Assembly (NCBI GenBank): GCA_964643295.1
Contig: CAZXSN010000002.1
Location: 41,698 to 105,697 of the forward strand
Length of the DNA: 64,000 nucleotides
Direction of reading: 5' to 3'
From: Merdiplasma sp964643295
GTDB taxonomy: Bacteria > Bacillota > Clostridia > Lachnospirales > Lachnospiraceae
This document shows, one piece after another, positions 42,397 to 51,874 of this stretch. A program made the position numbers and the translations under genes. The notes under the pieces were generated by a model that worked only from the letters and a program-made list of their open reading frames with translations, made no database searches and was not told the DNA's origin. Position 1 is the first letter of the stretch. Each line of letters opens with the position of its first letter.

Positions 42397-44052
42397 ATGC
42401 GTTTTCATAAATCAATCCGGCTGATCCTTCTGCTGCTGTGTCTGGCTTTTCTGCCTGCATCAGGGGTGAGCGCAGAAGAGACTAAGCCACAGGATGCACC
42501 CTCGGAGACCACCCCGACGGAAACTCCGGAAACGGATCCTTCGGAGACGGAAGAGCCGGAAACAGAGGCCAACGATCCGAGCAGGCTGGTCGTGAAGGTA
42601 CAGTCCGGCAAAAAATATCTCTGCTATGAGAACACAGGGAAAAAAGTGAAGGGGTTGCTGGGCATTCAGGAGTTCCCGGAAGGCTCCGGAAATCACTATT
42701 ACTTCCGCAGTACGTCCGGCTGGATTCACTCCGGCGGATGGTTTCGCAAAACTGGAAAATCTTACCATGCCGCGAAGAACGGTGTCCTCGATTCCGGATG
42801 GAAGACCTATTCCAAAAAGACCTATTACTTTGACCCAAAGACGTTTGTCCGCAGTGTCGGCTGGAAGCAGGTCAACAAAATCTACTATTACTTTGATATC
42901 AATGGCGTACAGGCAACCGGATGGCTGAATCTGGATACCCACCAGTATTACCTGGATCCAAAGAAAAACGGGGCCCGCACTGTCGGCTGGAAAAAGATCA
43001 ACAAAGTCTACTATTACTTCAACAGCGCGGGAGAACAGATAAGCGAGTGGCTGCATCTGGGCGATTACCACTATTATCTGAATCCGGCAAAAGACGGGGC
43101 CCGCTCTACCGGCTGGACGCAGATCGGCACGAAATACTACTACTTTGACTCCAAGGGCCGTCTGCAGATCGGCTTGCTGACCATAGGCGGCAAAAAATAC
43201 TACTGCGACACCAAAGACGGCTCCCGAAAGACCGGTCTCTTAACCATCAACGGAAAGAAGTACTACTTTGACAAAAAGACCGGCGCCATGATCGTGGGCT
43301 GGAAAACGATCTCCGGCAAGAAGTATTACTTCAGTGCAAACAAGGACCGCTACGGCGAGGCGGTGACCAACTGGAGGGTCATTGATAAGTATTACTATTA
43401 CTTTAACAGCAACGGAGTCATGCAGAAAGGCTGGCTCACGCTCGGCAATAAAAAGTATTACCTCAACCCCAGCACCGGACGTATGACCACCGGCAAGGCA
43501 AAGATCGGCGGCGTTACCTATGATTTCGGCGAAGACGGCGCAATCGATGCAACTCCCACCGGTGCGTGGTCTGTGCGTGTCAATGAAACCACCAACGTGG
43601 TTACGGTTTACCGCGGGGATACCCCTGTCAAGGCGATGCTCTGCTCTGTGGGCGTAAACGGAACCACGCCGACAGGCACCCGCTACATTGTGGACAAGCT
43701 TCGCTGGCATGAACTGATGGGACCCAGCTATGGACAGTACTGCAGTCATCTGTGTACCTCCCCGACAGACACCTGGTCGGATTACCTGTTCCACTCGGTT
43801 CTGTACACCCAAAGCGGCAACATTTATTCTTTGGCACCGACTACGTACAATGAGCTGGGAACGGCAGCTTCCCACGGCTGCATCCGCTTAAGTGTCGCCA
43901 GCGCGAAGTACCTCTATGATAACTGTCCAAAAGGCACGAAAGTGACCATCTTTTATGGAAACAGCGCGAATGACCCGCTGGGCAAGCCTTCCTTAACCAA
44001 GATCCCGTCCAACCAGACCTGGGATCCGACGGATCCGGCCGTCCAAAAGTAA
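42397..44052 (+). CDS. Secreted L,D-transpeptidase (YkuD) with cell-wall-binding repeats
   Basis: 551 aa. Signal peptide 1-26 (ending SGVSAEE); a Glu/Thr/Pro/Ser-rich linker to about residue 62; then some fifteen to eighteen GW/YYF-type repeats of about 20 residues (GWKQVNKIYYYFDINGVQ, GWLTLGNKKYYLNPSTG and like) similar to choline/glucan-binding repeats, to about residue 385; and a C-terminal YkuD domain with the catalytic SHGCIRLS, Cys near residue 494. YkuD enzymes make 3-3 peptidoglycan crosslinks or attach proteins to it. The repeats would hold it on wall polymer, possibly the polysaccharide made next door. Strong promoter and terminator make it a one-gene unit. Confidence 0.9.
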   Translation: MRFHKSIRLILLLLCLAFLPASGVSAEETKPQDAPSETTPTETPETDPSETEEPETEANDPSRLVVKVQSGKKYLCYENTGKKVKGLLGIQEFPEGSGNHYYFRSTSGWIHSGGWFRKTGKSYHAAKNGVLDSGWKTYSKKTYYFDPKTFVRSVGWKQVNKIYYYFDINGVQATGWLNLDTHQYYLDPKKNGARTVGWKKINKVYYYFNSAGEQISEWLHLGDYHYYLNPAKDGARSTGWTQIGTKYYYFDSKGRLQIGLLTIGGKKYYCDTKDGSRKTGLLTINGKKYYFDKKTGAMIVGWKTISGKKYYFSANKDRYGEAVTNWRVIDKYYYYFNSNGVMQKGWLTLGNKKYYLNPSTGRMTTGKAKIGGVTYDFGEDGAIDATPTGAWSVRVNETTNVVTVYRGDTPVKAMLCSVGVNGTTPTGTRYIVDKLRWHELMGPSYGQYCSHLCTSPTDTWSDYLFHSVLYTQSGNIYSLAPTTYNELGTAASHGCIRLSVASAKYLYDNCPKGTKVTIFYGNSANDPLGKPSLTKIPSNQTWDPTDPAVQK

Positions 44053-44145
44053 CAGGCCGCATGAGAGCTGTTTTTAAGGAAGACGATCCTGACCGGTTTT
44101 TCACCGGTCAGCTTCAAAAGATAACAACTCATACTTTCTCATATG

Positions 44146-44187
44146 AAGAAAGCTGCCTCCATCTGTTTAAGGCAGCCTTTCTTTTTA
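44146..44187 (+). terminator. Terminator of the L,D-transpeptidase gene
   Basis: AGAAAG-CTGCCT (44147-44158) pairs with AGGCAG-C-CTTTCT (44170-44182) with one bulged base, followed by TTTTT. A second perfect hairpin without a T run (ACCGGT arms, near 44088-44110) precedes it. Confidence 0.85.
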
Positions 44188-44200
44188 TAAAACCTGGCAG

Positions 44201-44231
44201 AAAAAGGCAGGGAAGCTCATTTCCCTGCCTT
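44201..44231 (-). terminator. Terminator of the cdaA operon (after HPr)
   Basis: Minus strand AAGGCAGGGAA (44231-44221), 6-base loop, TTCCCTGCCTT (44214-44204), then TTT. It lies about 28 bases after the HPr stop and converges with the terminator of the plus-strand gene. Confidence 0.9.
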
Positions 44232-44258
44232 CCGTCTCTTTGGATCCTGTCTTGCAGC

Positions 44259-44534
44259 TTACGCCGGATCGCCTCCGCTTAAGTCGCCGGAGAGAAACTC
44301 CTCCAGCTCCTTTAAGGCCCGTTCTTCCTCTTTTCCGTCACAGACCAGTTCAATCTCCCGGGAAGAGGTGATCTGCGCACTTAAGACGCTGAGCACACTT
44401 TTCAGATTGAACGTCTTTTCTCCCATCACCATCTTCACCTCGCAGGGGTATTCCAGCGCTTTCTGACAGAGCTGACCGGCCGGACGCAGGTGAAGCCCGC
44501 TGTGATTATGGATTACAATCCTCTTTTTTACCAT
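44259..44534 (-). CDS. HPr family phosphocarrier protein
   Basis: 91 aa. The active-site His15 is in SGLHLRPAG (canonical HPr has GLHARPA) and the regulatory Ser46 is in NLKSVLSVLS, both at their standard positions. So it can in principle be phosphorylated by PTS enzyme I and by HPr kinase. Residue 16 is Leu, not Ala, so it may be a second HPr or Crh-type protein rather than the main ptsH. It lies four bases after cdaR, whose last codons contain its GAGGTGAGG ribosome binding site, and so is cotranscribed with c-di-AMP genes. Confidence 0.9.
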   Translation of the reverse strand: MVKKRIVIHNHSGLHLRPAGQLCQKALEYPCEVKMVMGEKTFNLKSVLSVLSAQITSSREIELVCDGKEEERALKELEEFLSGDLSGGDPA

Positions 44535-44538
44535 CGCC

Positions 44539-45873
44539 TCACCTCGCAGCCTCCTCTTCCGGGATACTCTCCGACTCCTGTCTCTGAGAAGTGACCATCA
44601 GGGTAACCGGTGCCACCAGCTCAAAGCCCTCCGGAAGGGTGATCTCCACCGGCACCTCGTAACTGCCCTCCTGCGCACAGGGGCTTAAATCCACAGACGC
44701 CTGTATATCTTCCTGGCGCAGCGCTTTTTCTGCTTCCGCTCCGCCCCTGATCACAACTGTCAGCACATCCGCCGGTGTAAAGACCAGGTTCATCTTTTCC
44801 GGACGGTTCTTTAAATCTACGCTGCCCAGCGGAATGGTAAATGTCACATCCCCGCTGCGCTCGATCTGTACATTCACCAGCACAGTAGGCTCCGTATCCG
44901 CGATCAGCCGAACCTCCGGCATCTTCGCCAGTGTCTCTGTCAGGTCAATCTCATGGGACAGGTTTTCTCTGGCTCCTGCGACAGATACCGTCTCATCCAC
45001 CGTAAGTTTTCCGCCCAGCGCGTCCAGCGCTTCCTTGGTACCCGCAAGACTTAAGGTCACAGGCACTGTCTCCACTCTCACCACCCGGTAACCATCCGCT
45101 GGCGTACCCGTAATCTTTACCTCCACCGGGATATCCGTCTGCACCACCCACATGGTGATATCCACTTCCACCTGCCGGTCCGCGATCATGGCCCCGCTGC
45201 TGTCCTTAAACTCCAGGAGGCTTAACTGGCTTTCCGTCAGCTCGGAACCATTCTTATCAATGATCTTTAACTGGGAAGTCAGCGTGGCATCCGCGCCCAT
45301 CCCGCTCACATTCACCGGAGCCACCACCTGATTGATGATCTGCATCACGGAACGCGGTCCCGCGATGTAAATGTTCTTGCCCTGACTGATCTCGGTTGTG
45401 CCAACCTCATACCCGGCGGCCGTGCTGCCGGAGGCGGAGACCGAAACCACGAACTGCTGCTCAACCTTATCTTCCAGCGTCACCTTGAGAGAGGACGGCT
45501 GAATCTGAATCTCATCCCAGGTCACCGACGGATTGCTGCAGGTAACGGTCAGCGGCACTGTGTTCATGGCGTTGATGTTCTCCAGATCGGCCTCCACATA
45601 GAAGTCGCCTGCATTCCTGGAGAGACGGTTCAGCACGGAACTGCGCTCCGTCACCTTTAAAGTTACCATGCCGTTGCCCTCCGGTTCCACGACTTTCCCG
45701 ATATCCGCGATGCTGTCCTGATTGATGATCGTGATCGGCACACTCGAATACAGACGGGTCGTGACCGGGTTCTGACTGTTGGTCACCAGAAGCCAGATCA
45801 GAAAGGCGATGATCAGAGCGAGGATCTTAAGCAGCAGGTTGCCGGTCAGATATCCTTTCAGTTTACTTTTCAT
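44539..45873 (-). CDS. cdaR: CdaR, YbbR-domain regulator of diadenylate cyclase
   Basis: About 444 aa. One N-terminal membrane helix (NLLLKILALIIAFLIWLLV) followed by about four YbbR domains outside the membrane (VPLTVTCSNPSVTWDEIQIQ, VEVKITGTPADGYRVVRVE and similar). CdaR binds and regulates CdaA. ATG 45873 overlaps the cdaA stop by 11 bases. In most Firmicutes glmM follows; here an HPr gene stands in that place, unusual for this operon. Confidence 0.92.
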   Translation of the reverse strand: MKSKLKGYLTGNLLLKILALIIAFLIWLLVTNSQNPVTTRLYSSVPITIINQDSIADIGKVVEPEGNGMVTLKVTERSSVLNRLSRNAGDFYVEADLENINAMNTVPLTVTCSNPSVTWDEIQIQPSSLKVTLEDKVEQQFVVSVSASGSTAAGYEVGTTEISQGKNIYIAGPRSVMQIINQVVAPVNVSGMGADATLTSQLKIIDKNGSELTESQLSLLEFKDSSGAMIADRQVEVDITMWVVQTDIPVEVKITGTPADGYRVVRVETVPVTLSLAGTKEALDALGGKLTVDETVSVAGARENLSHEIDLTETLAKMPEVRLIADTEPTVLVNVQIERSGDVTFTIPLGSVDLKNRPEKMNLVFTPADVLTVVIRGGAEAEKALRQEDIQASVDLSPCAQEGSYEVPVEITLPEGFELVAPVTLMVTSQRQESESIPEEEAAR

Positions 45874-46738
45874 CCTTCGCCCGTCCTTTCCGAAGCTTAA
45901 ACTTCCTGGAAACAACCGACTTGTTCTGCAGGATGGTCAGGCGCTCTTTCAGCCTTTCCGGACTCACCTGCCGCTCCAGCTCACCTTTGTAGGCGATGGA
46001 AATGGCGCCCGTCTCCTCCGAAACGATGATCGTAAAGGAATCCGTCACTTCGCTGATGCCCACGCCGGCCCTATGCCTCGTGCCCAGCTCCTTGCTTAAG
46101 GTCATGTTGCTGGAAAGAGGAAGATAACAGGTAGCTGCCGTGACACGGTCCCCCCGCATGATCACCGCCCCGTCATGCAGCGGCGTATTGTGTTCAAAGA
46201 TATTGATCAGAAGCTGGCTCGACACCAGGGCATCCACACGAATCCCGGTCCGCTCGTACTCCTCCAGCGTCTCATTCTGCTCGATCACGATCAGCGCCCC
46301 GGTCTTGGCCTTTGCCATCTCCACGGTGCCCCGCACCAGCTCGTTGATCGTCTTGTCGCTGAAGAGCTGGCTCACCGTGCGCACGTTGTCAATCGGCAGC
46401 AGACCGGTAATCAGCTTCGTCTCTCCCAGCTGCTCCAAAACCCTGCGGATTTCCGGCTGGAACACGACGATCACCGCGATGATGGCGATGCTCAGCCCGC
46501 GTTCCACCAGGTAGATCAGCGTATTCATCTTCAGGATGTAGACCACGGAGACGAAGAACACGATCAGCAGAATCCCCTTTAAAAGGGTCCAGGCTCTGGT
46601 ATTTTTAATCCACAGCAAAATCCGGTAGATCAGACAGGCCAGCACCACAATCTCCAGCGCGTCTGTCAGCGTGAACGTAATGGAAGACAGGCGAAATGCC
46701 GCTATACGATCAGAGAACCATGCCATCAGCCCGTTCAC
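45863..46738 (-). CDS. cdaA: Diadenylate cyclase CdaA
   Basis: 291 aa. Three N-terminal membrane helices (to about residue 90) and the DisA_N cyclase domain with the substrate motif LHDGAVI and the GTRHRAGVG motif. It makes c-di-AMP from two ATP at the membrane and controls potassium, osmotic and wall homeostasis. The start is GTG at 46738, sharing GTGA with the upstream gene's stop, with GGAG upstream. Coupled to cdaR. Confidence 0.96.
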   Translation of the reverse strand: MNGLMAWFSDRIAAFRLSSITFTLTDALEIVVLACLIYRILLWIKNTRAWTLLKGILLIVFFVSVVYILKMNTLIYLVERGLSIAIIAVIVVFQPEIRRVLEQLGETKLITGLLPIDNVRTVSQLFSDKTINELVRGTVEMAKAKTGALIVIEQNETLEEYERTGIRVDALVSSQLLINIFEHNTPLHDGAVIMRGDRVTAATCYLPLSSNMTLSKELGTRHRAGVGISEVTDSFTIIVSEETGAISIAYKGELERQVSPERLKERLTILQNKSVVSRKFKLRKGRAKDEK

Positions 46739-47634
46739 CGCTCTTCATCTCCCTTCCCGCTTTCCGTTTCAGTCCCGGCTTTGGCGACCGCTTTCACATA
46801 GTAGTAATATTCATCATCTTCAAACTGCAGATGCTCCACCTTCCGGTAATCAAGGTGAAAACAGAAAAACAGCACCAGAAAGCCGCCCGCAAGGGCAAGC
46901 AGCACGTCAAAAGCAAACCGCAGCGGCACAAACTCCGTCTGCAGAAGCACCGCGCCTAAAATCATCAGTGCGCCGTAGGAAAAAATCCCCGCCGCGATCG
47001 CAATCACCCAGCAGTAGTTGACAGACATCCGGCGAATCATCCACACAACCAGAAAGACCGCTGTCAGGGACACCAGTGTTAAGAGAAGCTCCGGGCTTAC
47101 CGAGAGGGTACGAAATCCCTCCAGCACCTGCTCCAAAAGTTCTTCCGCGGCCAGCTCCCCTCCCGGTGATTGCATAAGAAGTCCCCGGGAGAAAAACAGG
47201 ATCCCGGTGCCCAGTAAGATCCCCGGCAGGGCATCCGCGCCCAGCAGCAAAGCACACACCACCGGCACCACAAGCGGAAGACGAATCCCCACGCCCAAAG
47301 CGGTGAAAGCCGTCACATACGGATGGTGAAAGCCAAAGCACAGATACAGCAGCAAAAACACAAAAAGCACAACGCCGCCCACCACCAGAGTGACCATGGA
47401 ATGCGCGAAAAACTGTCCGCAAAGCCAGACGCTGCCAGCCAGAATCAATGCCCCCGGAGGCAGAAAAGAACAAAGAGCCGCCCCAATCAGAATGACCGGG
47501 ATTCTCCCGAAAAGTGACTGATCCGCGCTCAGGCGGCCAATGGCCAAGAGCAGAACAAAAGCGGCCGCAAACTTAAAAAGCGGCGTCAGATAGGTCTCAT
47601 ATTCCGCATAAAACCGAAGCAGCGCTCTTTTCAT
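46735..47634 (-). CDS. Polytopic membrane protein of unknown function upstream of cdaA
   Basis: About 300 aa with eight to nine predicted membrane helices and a short cytoplasmic tail rich in Glu and Tyr (FEDDEYYYYVKAVAKAG). Not recognised. ATG 47634 (MKRALLRFYAEYE) has AAGGTGG upstream; the long extension in front of it is not protein-like. Its stop overlaps the cdaA GTG by four bases, so it belongs to the same expression unit and may work with CdaA at the membrane. Confidence 0.75.
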   Translation of the reverse strand: MKRALLRFYAEYETYLTPLFKFAAAFVLLLAIGRLSADQSLFGRIPVILIGAALCSFLPPGALILAGSVWLCGQFFAHSMVTLVVGGVVLFVFLLLYLCFGFHHPYVTAFTALGVGIRLPLVVPVVCALLLGADALPGILLGTGILFFSRGLLMQSPGGELAAEELLEQVLEGFRTLSVSPELLLTLVSLTAVFLVVWMIRRMSVNYCWVIAIAAGIFSYGALMILGAVLLQTEFVPLRFAFDVLLALAGGFLVLFFCFHLDYRKVEHLQFEDDEYYYYVKAVAKAGTETESGKGDEER

Positions 47635-47674
47635 GTCTACCACCTTCCGTCCTGCCTGAATGGTCTTCCCCTTC

Positions 47675-48088
47675 TTACCAGGCGTCGATCTCGAAGACAT
47701 CCTCCTTTTCCACCGCGTCAAGCTCCTCCAGCAGTTCCTGATAAAGAACCGTATCCTGCTTATTGCGGCGGTAGGAGGCGGCATACACCGCATAGGTAAC
47801 CGCCGCGGTGATGATCATCATGATCAAATAGAACACCGCCAGGCCAACAGCAATCGAACGCAGCTGACTGCCTGAGAGCGCGTCCAGAAGCTGCCCTAAA
47901 TGACAGACCGCCCAGATCCCCGCGATCAGCGCAAAGACGACCGTCACCCGCAGAAGATTTTTAAAAACCGGAATGCCGATGTAATCACTGCGGTAACTCT
48001 CCCTTACATTTCGAATGCCGCGCCCATTCTCCTTTTCCAGAATGGCAAGCCTGGCCATCAGACGAATTTTCTCCGGATTCAGATTCAT
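47675..48088 (-). CDS. Small membrane protein of unknown function, first gene of the cdaA operon
   Basis: 137 aa with two central membrane helices (VTVVFALIAGIWAVCHLG and a second about 15 residues on), a basic N-terminal region (about 40 residues) and an acidic C-terminus (ELLEELDAVEKEDVFEIDAW). Not recognised. It is 40 bases before the next gene and directly after a perfect -10 box. Confidence 0.7.
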   Translation of the reverse strand: MNLNPEKIRLMARLAILEKENGRGIRNVRESYRSDYIGIPVFKNLLRVTVVFALIAGIWAVCHLGQLLDALSGSQLRSIAVGLAVFYLIMMIITAAVTYAVYAASYRRNKQDTVLYQELLEELDAVEKEDVFEIDAW

Positions 48089-48203
48089 GCGGGCACCTGC
48101 CTTCCTATTAAATCCGCTTTGCTTTTCCCGAAAGCGGCTCTAAACCGCCTGGCCTTTAAGCGTTCTTTAAAGCCTGAAGCGCTTTCTAAAGATCCTTAAA
48201 GAA

Positions 48204-48232
48204 ATTATAGCACAGCTGCCCCGGGATTCCTA
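48204..48232 (-). promoter_or_regulatory. Predicted promoter of the cdaA operon
   Basis: Minus strand perfect TATAAT (48209-48204) preceded at 17 bases by a weak -35 (TAGGAA, 48232-48227). Confidence 0.5.
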
Positions 48233-48321
48233 CCGTATAATTTTCTTAATTCCAGTCCCCCGCAAAAACACCCTTCAGAAGCATATCGGCAGAAATGCGA
48301 ACGCATGATCGATGCTTTTCT

Positions 48322-50529
48322 TTAGGAGATCATCTCCTGAATGCGAAGTCCCAGGGTACTGTAGCGTTTCCGCTCGGAGGTATTATCGATCATCCGGTAA
48401 AATTCTCTCTCATCGCCGATGAGCACCACACAGTTTTTCGCCCGCGTCACCGCGGTATAGAGGAGGTTTCGGTTCATCAAAATCGGCGGACCGCTGAAAA
48501 GCGGAATCACCACCGCCGGATATTCGCTGCCCTGCGATTTGTGAACCGTCACCGCATAGGCCAGCTCCAGATCCTCCAGCTTGTCAAAATCATAGGAGAG
48601 GAACCGGTTCTCATCAAACTCCACGATCAGGTTCCCCTGGGATTCGCTGATCTTGTGAATCACGCCCATGTCCCCGTTAAAAACGCCTGTTCCATGATCG
48701 ATCACAGCTCCATTTCGTCCGTGGACCTCCCAGACCGCCTGGTAATCATTGCGAATCTGCATGACCCTGTCCCCTTCCCGAAAGAGGGTATCGCCCCGGG
48801 CATGCTCCTGCTTTCTGTAATCTTTCGGATTCAGCTTTTCCTGCATGACTTCGTTCAAGTTCTCCACGCCCAGAAGACCCTTGCGCATGGGAGTGAGCAC
48901 CTGGATCTCATTCTGGGGAGCATTCACGTAGGCGGGCAGCTTTTTGCTTACCAGCAAAATGATCTCCTTGATGATATCCTCGGCGTCATTCTTTCTGATA
49001 AAGAAAAAGTCGCGGCTGCGGTTGGTCAGCGCCATATGCTCTCCCCGGTTGATCTTATGGGCATTCACCACGATGTCGCTCTCGCTCGCCTGGCGAAAAA
49101 TCGTCGTAAGCCGCACCACCGTGCAGATTCCTCCCTCAATGATATCCCGAAGCACACAGCCGGGTCCCACGGAAGGGAGCTGATTCACATCTCCCACCAT
49201 AATCAGCCGGGTCCCCGCAGGGATCGCTAAGAGCAGGGAATTCATCAGATTGATATCCACCATCGACATCTCGTCGATGATGATCACCTTCTCTTCCAGG
49301 GGATTTTGCCTGTTGCGGGTAAACATGGCCTTCGATCCGTTCCCGCCTGACACTTCCAGCAGACGGTGGATCGTCCTCGCCTCACAGCCGGTCGCTTCCG
49401 CCATCCGCTTGGCCGCCCGTCCGGTCGGCGCCGCCAGGGCGATATCCAGTTCCTCCTGCGCGAAATAGGCAATCAGGGTGCGAATGGTGGTCGTTTTGCC
49501 GGTGCCGGGTCCGCCCGTGATCACCGTCAGACCGCAGCGAACCGCTTCCATCACGCCCTGCCGCTGTTTTTCATCCAGCTGTGTCTGGGTGAGTTCCTCG
49601 ATCCCGCGGATTTTCCGAAGAACTTCCTCCTCGTCGATGCTGTCGCGGAAGTTTAGGTCGAAAAGCATCCGCGCGACCTGAATCTCTTTCTGATAATAGC
49701 CGGACAGATAGACACGGTCTTCGTCCTCTCCCCGCGAAACCACAATCTTCTGATCCATCTGCAGCCAGGCTAAATGATCCTCCAGATCCGTAAGCGGCGT
49801 CTCCAGAAGCTTCTGCGCCCTGGCGGCCAGTTCCTCAAGCGGCAGATAGGTATGCCCTTCCTTAACCGACTGCTGCATGACATAGGTAATTCCGCACCGG
49901 ATACGAAAATCGGAATCCACCTTGACACCAATCTTGCGGGCAATCTCATCGGCGGTGCGAAAACCGACCCCGCTGATATCCTCCGCCAGCTGATAGGGGT
50001 TTTCCCGGATCACCTGCTGCACCCTGTTTCCGTAAGCGTCAAAGATTTTCCGGGAGAGGGCGGCAGAAATCCCATACTGCTGCAGAAAGATCATGGCTGT
50101 CCGCATCACGCGTTTTTCCGAAACCTGGGTGGAAATCTCAAACGCCAGACGGCTGCTGATCCCGGGGATTTTTACCAGCCGTCCGGGATCTTTCTCGATG
50201 ACCTCAAAGGTGTCTTCCCCAAACTCGTGTACAATTTTCTCCGCAAGTTTCTGCCCCACACCCTTGATCGTCCCGGATCCTAAGTACCGTTCGATCGCCG
50301 TCACATCCTCCGGCTCTCTCCCCTCGTAGGTTTCGATCTGAAACTGACGCCCGTAGATGCTGTGCATCACATACTTTCCGCCTGCCTGAAAGGACTCCCC
50401 CTCGCTGACTACGGGAAGATATCCCACACAGTTGATCTGTTTTCCGTCCACGACGGCCCGCAGCACCGTAAAGCCGTTCTCACTGCTGCGGTAAATGATA
50501 TGTGCGATGTATCCCTTGAGATTCTCCAT
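48322..50529 (-). CDS. recD2: RecD2 DNA helicase
   Basis: 735 aa, the normal RecD2 length. N-terminal OB-like and helix-hairpin-helix parts (GVGQKLAEKIVHEFG, KIPGISSRLAFEI), then a superfamily 1 helicase core with Walker A TGGPGTGKTT, motif II IIDEMSMVD and motif VI-like YAVTVHKSQGSEYPAV. RecD2 is a 5'-3' helicase that works in repair without RecBC. SD GGAG 8 or more bases before ATG. Downstream gap to the cdaA operon shows no gene. Confidence 0.96.
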   Translation of the reverse strand: MENLKGYIAHIIYRSSENGFTVLRAVVDGKQINCVGYLPVVSEGESFQAGGKYVMHSIYGRQFQIETYEGREPEDVTAIERYLGSGTIKGVGQKLAEKIVHEFGEDTFEVIEKDPGRLVKIPGISSRLAFEISTQVSEKRVMRTAMIFLQQYGISAALSRKIFDAYGNRVQQVIRENPYQLAEDISGVGFRTADEIARKIGVKVDSDFRIRCGITYVMQQSVKEGHTYLPLEELAARAQKLLETPLTDLEDHLAWLQMDQKIVVSRGEDEDRVYLSGYYQKEIQVARMLFDLNFRDSIDEEEVLRKIRGIEELTQTQLDEKQRQGVMEAVRCGLTVITGGPGTGKTTTIRTLIAYFAQEELDIALAAPTGRAAKRMAEATGCEARTIHRLLEVSGGNGSKAMFTRNRQNPLEEKVIIIDEMSMVDINLMNSLLLAIPAGTRLIMVGDVNQLPSVGPGCVLRDIIEGGICTVVRLTTIFRQASESDIVVNAHKINRGEHMALTNRSRDFFFIRKNDAEDIIKEIILLVSKKLPAYVNAPQNEIQVLTPMRKGLLGVENLNEVMQEKLNPKDYRKQEHARGDTLFREGDRVMQIRNDYQAVWEVHGRNGAVIDHGTGVFNGDMGVIHKISESQGNLIVEFDENRFLSYDFDKLEDLELAYAVTVHKSQGSEYPAVVIPLFSGPPILMNRNLLYTAVTRAKNCVVLIGDEREFYRMIDNTSERKRYSTLGLRIQEMIS

Positions 50530-50671
50530 GAAGGCACTCCACTCCTGCGTTCTTTAGTACTAAATAGGGGAAGGAACCCTTCCGCCAAGGCTTCTTTTGC
50601 TGTTTGTGCATTTACGGATTGTCCGCTGTCATCCCGGTGACAGGTTTAAACGAAGATACATTCCGGATTTC

Positions 50672-51676
50672 TCAGTCCTCTCTCAGTCTGCCGAAACTGC
50701 CTGAAGTCAGATCCACAAAAAGCCCCGTACCGACAGCCACACAGGTCATCGGATCTTCCGCCGTCATCGTATTCACACCGGTTCGCGCCTCGATCAGTTC
50801 TTCCAGCCCGCCAAGCAGGGCGCCGCCGCCTACCAGCACGATCCCGCGGTCCACCACATCGGCGGCCAGCTCCGGCGGTGTGCGCTCCAGCACACTGTGC
50901 ACCGCATCCACCACCTGCCCCACCGTATCCTTCAGAGCCTCCCTGGTATCTTCGGAGGTCACCTTCACAGTCTTGGGCAGTCCTGTCACCAAATCCCGCC
51001 CGTTTACTTCCATCACCGTCTGCTCCGGGCGCTCAAAGGCCGTGCCGATCGTAATCTTGATCTCTTCCGCCGCCTGCTCGCCGATCATCAGGCTGTAGTG
51101 ATCGCGCACATAGCGCACGATCGCCTCGTCAAAGTCGTCCCCGCCAATCTTTAACGAATGGCTGACAACGATTCCGTTGATGGAAAGCACAGCCACACTG
51201 CAGGTGCCTCCTCCGATATCCACGATCATGTTGCCGCTGGGTCTGGAAATATCGATCCCGGCTCCGATCGCCGCCGCGATCGGCTCCTCCACCATATGCA
51301 CTTCCCGCGCTCCCGCCTGGTAAGTGGCATCCTCCACCGCCTTGCGTTCCACCTCTGTCACACTGCTGGGCACACAGATACTCACTCTCGGTTTGCGAAA
51401 GGAGAGTCTGCCCAGCGCTTTCTGAATAAAATAGCGCAGCATCTGCTCCGTCACCAGGTAATCGGAAATGATGCCGTTCTTCATCGGACGCACGGCCACG
51501 ATATTACCCGGGGTGCGGCCAAGCATCAGTCTGGCTTCCTCGCCGATCGCCTTGATTCGATTGCTGTCCCGATCGTAGGCCACCACGGACGGTTCCTTTA
51601 AGACAACCCCTTTTCCTCTCACATAGACCAGGATGCTGGATGTCCCCAGATCAATCCCGATGTCTGTTCCCGCCAT
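50672..51676 (-). CDS. mreB: Rod-shape actin homologue, MreB/Mbl family
   Basis: 334 aa, full length. Actin-fold nucleotide motifs: GIDLGTSSILVYV (phosphate 1), VDIGGGTCSVAVLS (phosphate 2), and VLVGGGALLGGLEELI (adenosine). It guides cell-wall synthesis along the cylinder. Mbl or MreBH would be equally good names; no mreCD genes follow, which favours an Mbl-type stand-alone copy. SD AAGGAG before ATG. Confidence 0.93.
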   Translation of the reverse strand: MAGTDIGIDLGTSSILVYVRGKGVVLKEPSVVAYDRDSNRIKAIGEEARLMLGRTPGNIVAVRPMKNGIISDYLVTEQMLRYFIQKALGRLSFRKPRVSICVPSSVTEVERKAVEDATYQAGAREVHMVEEPIAAAIGAGIDISRPSGNMIVDIGGGTCSVAVLSINGIVVSHSLKIGGDDFDEAIVRYVRDHYSLMIGEQAAEEIKITIGTAFERPEQTVMEVNGRDLVTGLPKTVKVTSEDTREALKDTVGQVVDAVHSVLERTPPELAADVVDRGIVLVGGGALLGGLEELIEARTGVNTMTAEDPMTCVAVGTGLFVDLTSGSFGRLRED

Positions 51677-51874
51677 CTTCCTGCTCCTTTATCATCCTCG
51701 TTTTTAAAGTCTCACCCGCTGTGTCAAATACCTGCTCGACCCCCGCTGCCTGCTGCAAATGTTTAACGGCAGGCGGACCGTCCGTTTCCATGTCACTGTT
51801 TTCTTCTCCCTTTTTTTCTCTTTCTTTTTCCCGTCTTTTCCTGCAGCATCAAAAACCTGCCTGTCGACTCTTTC

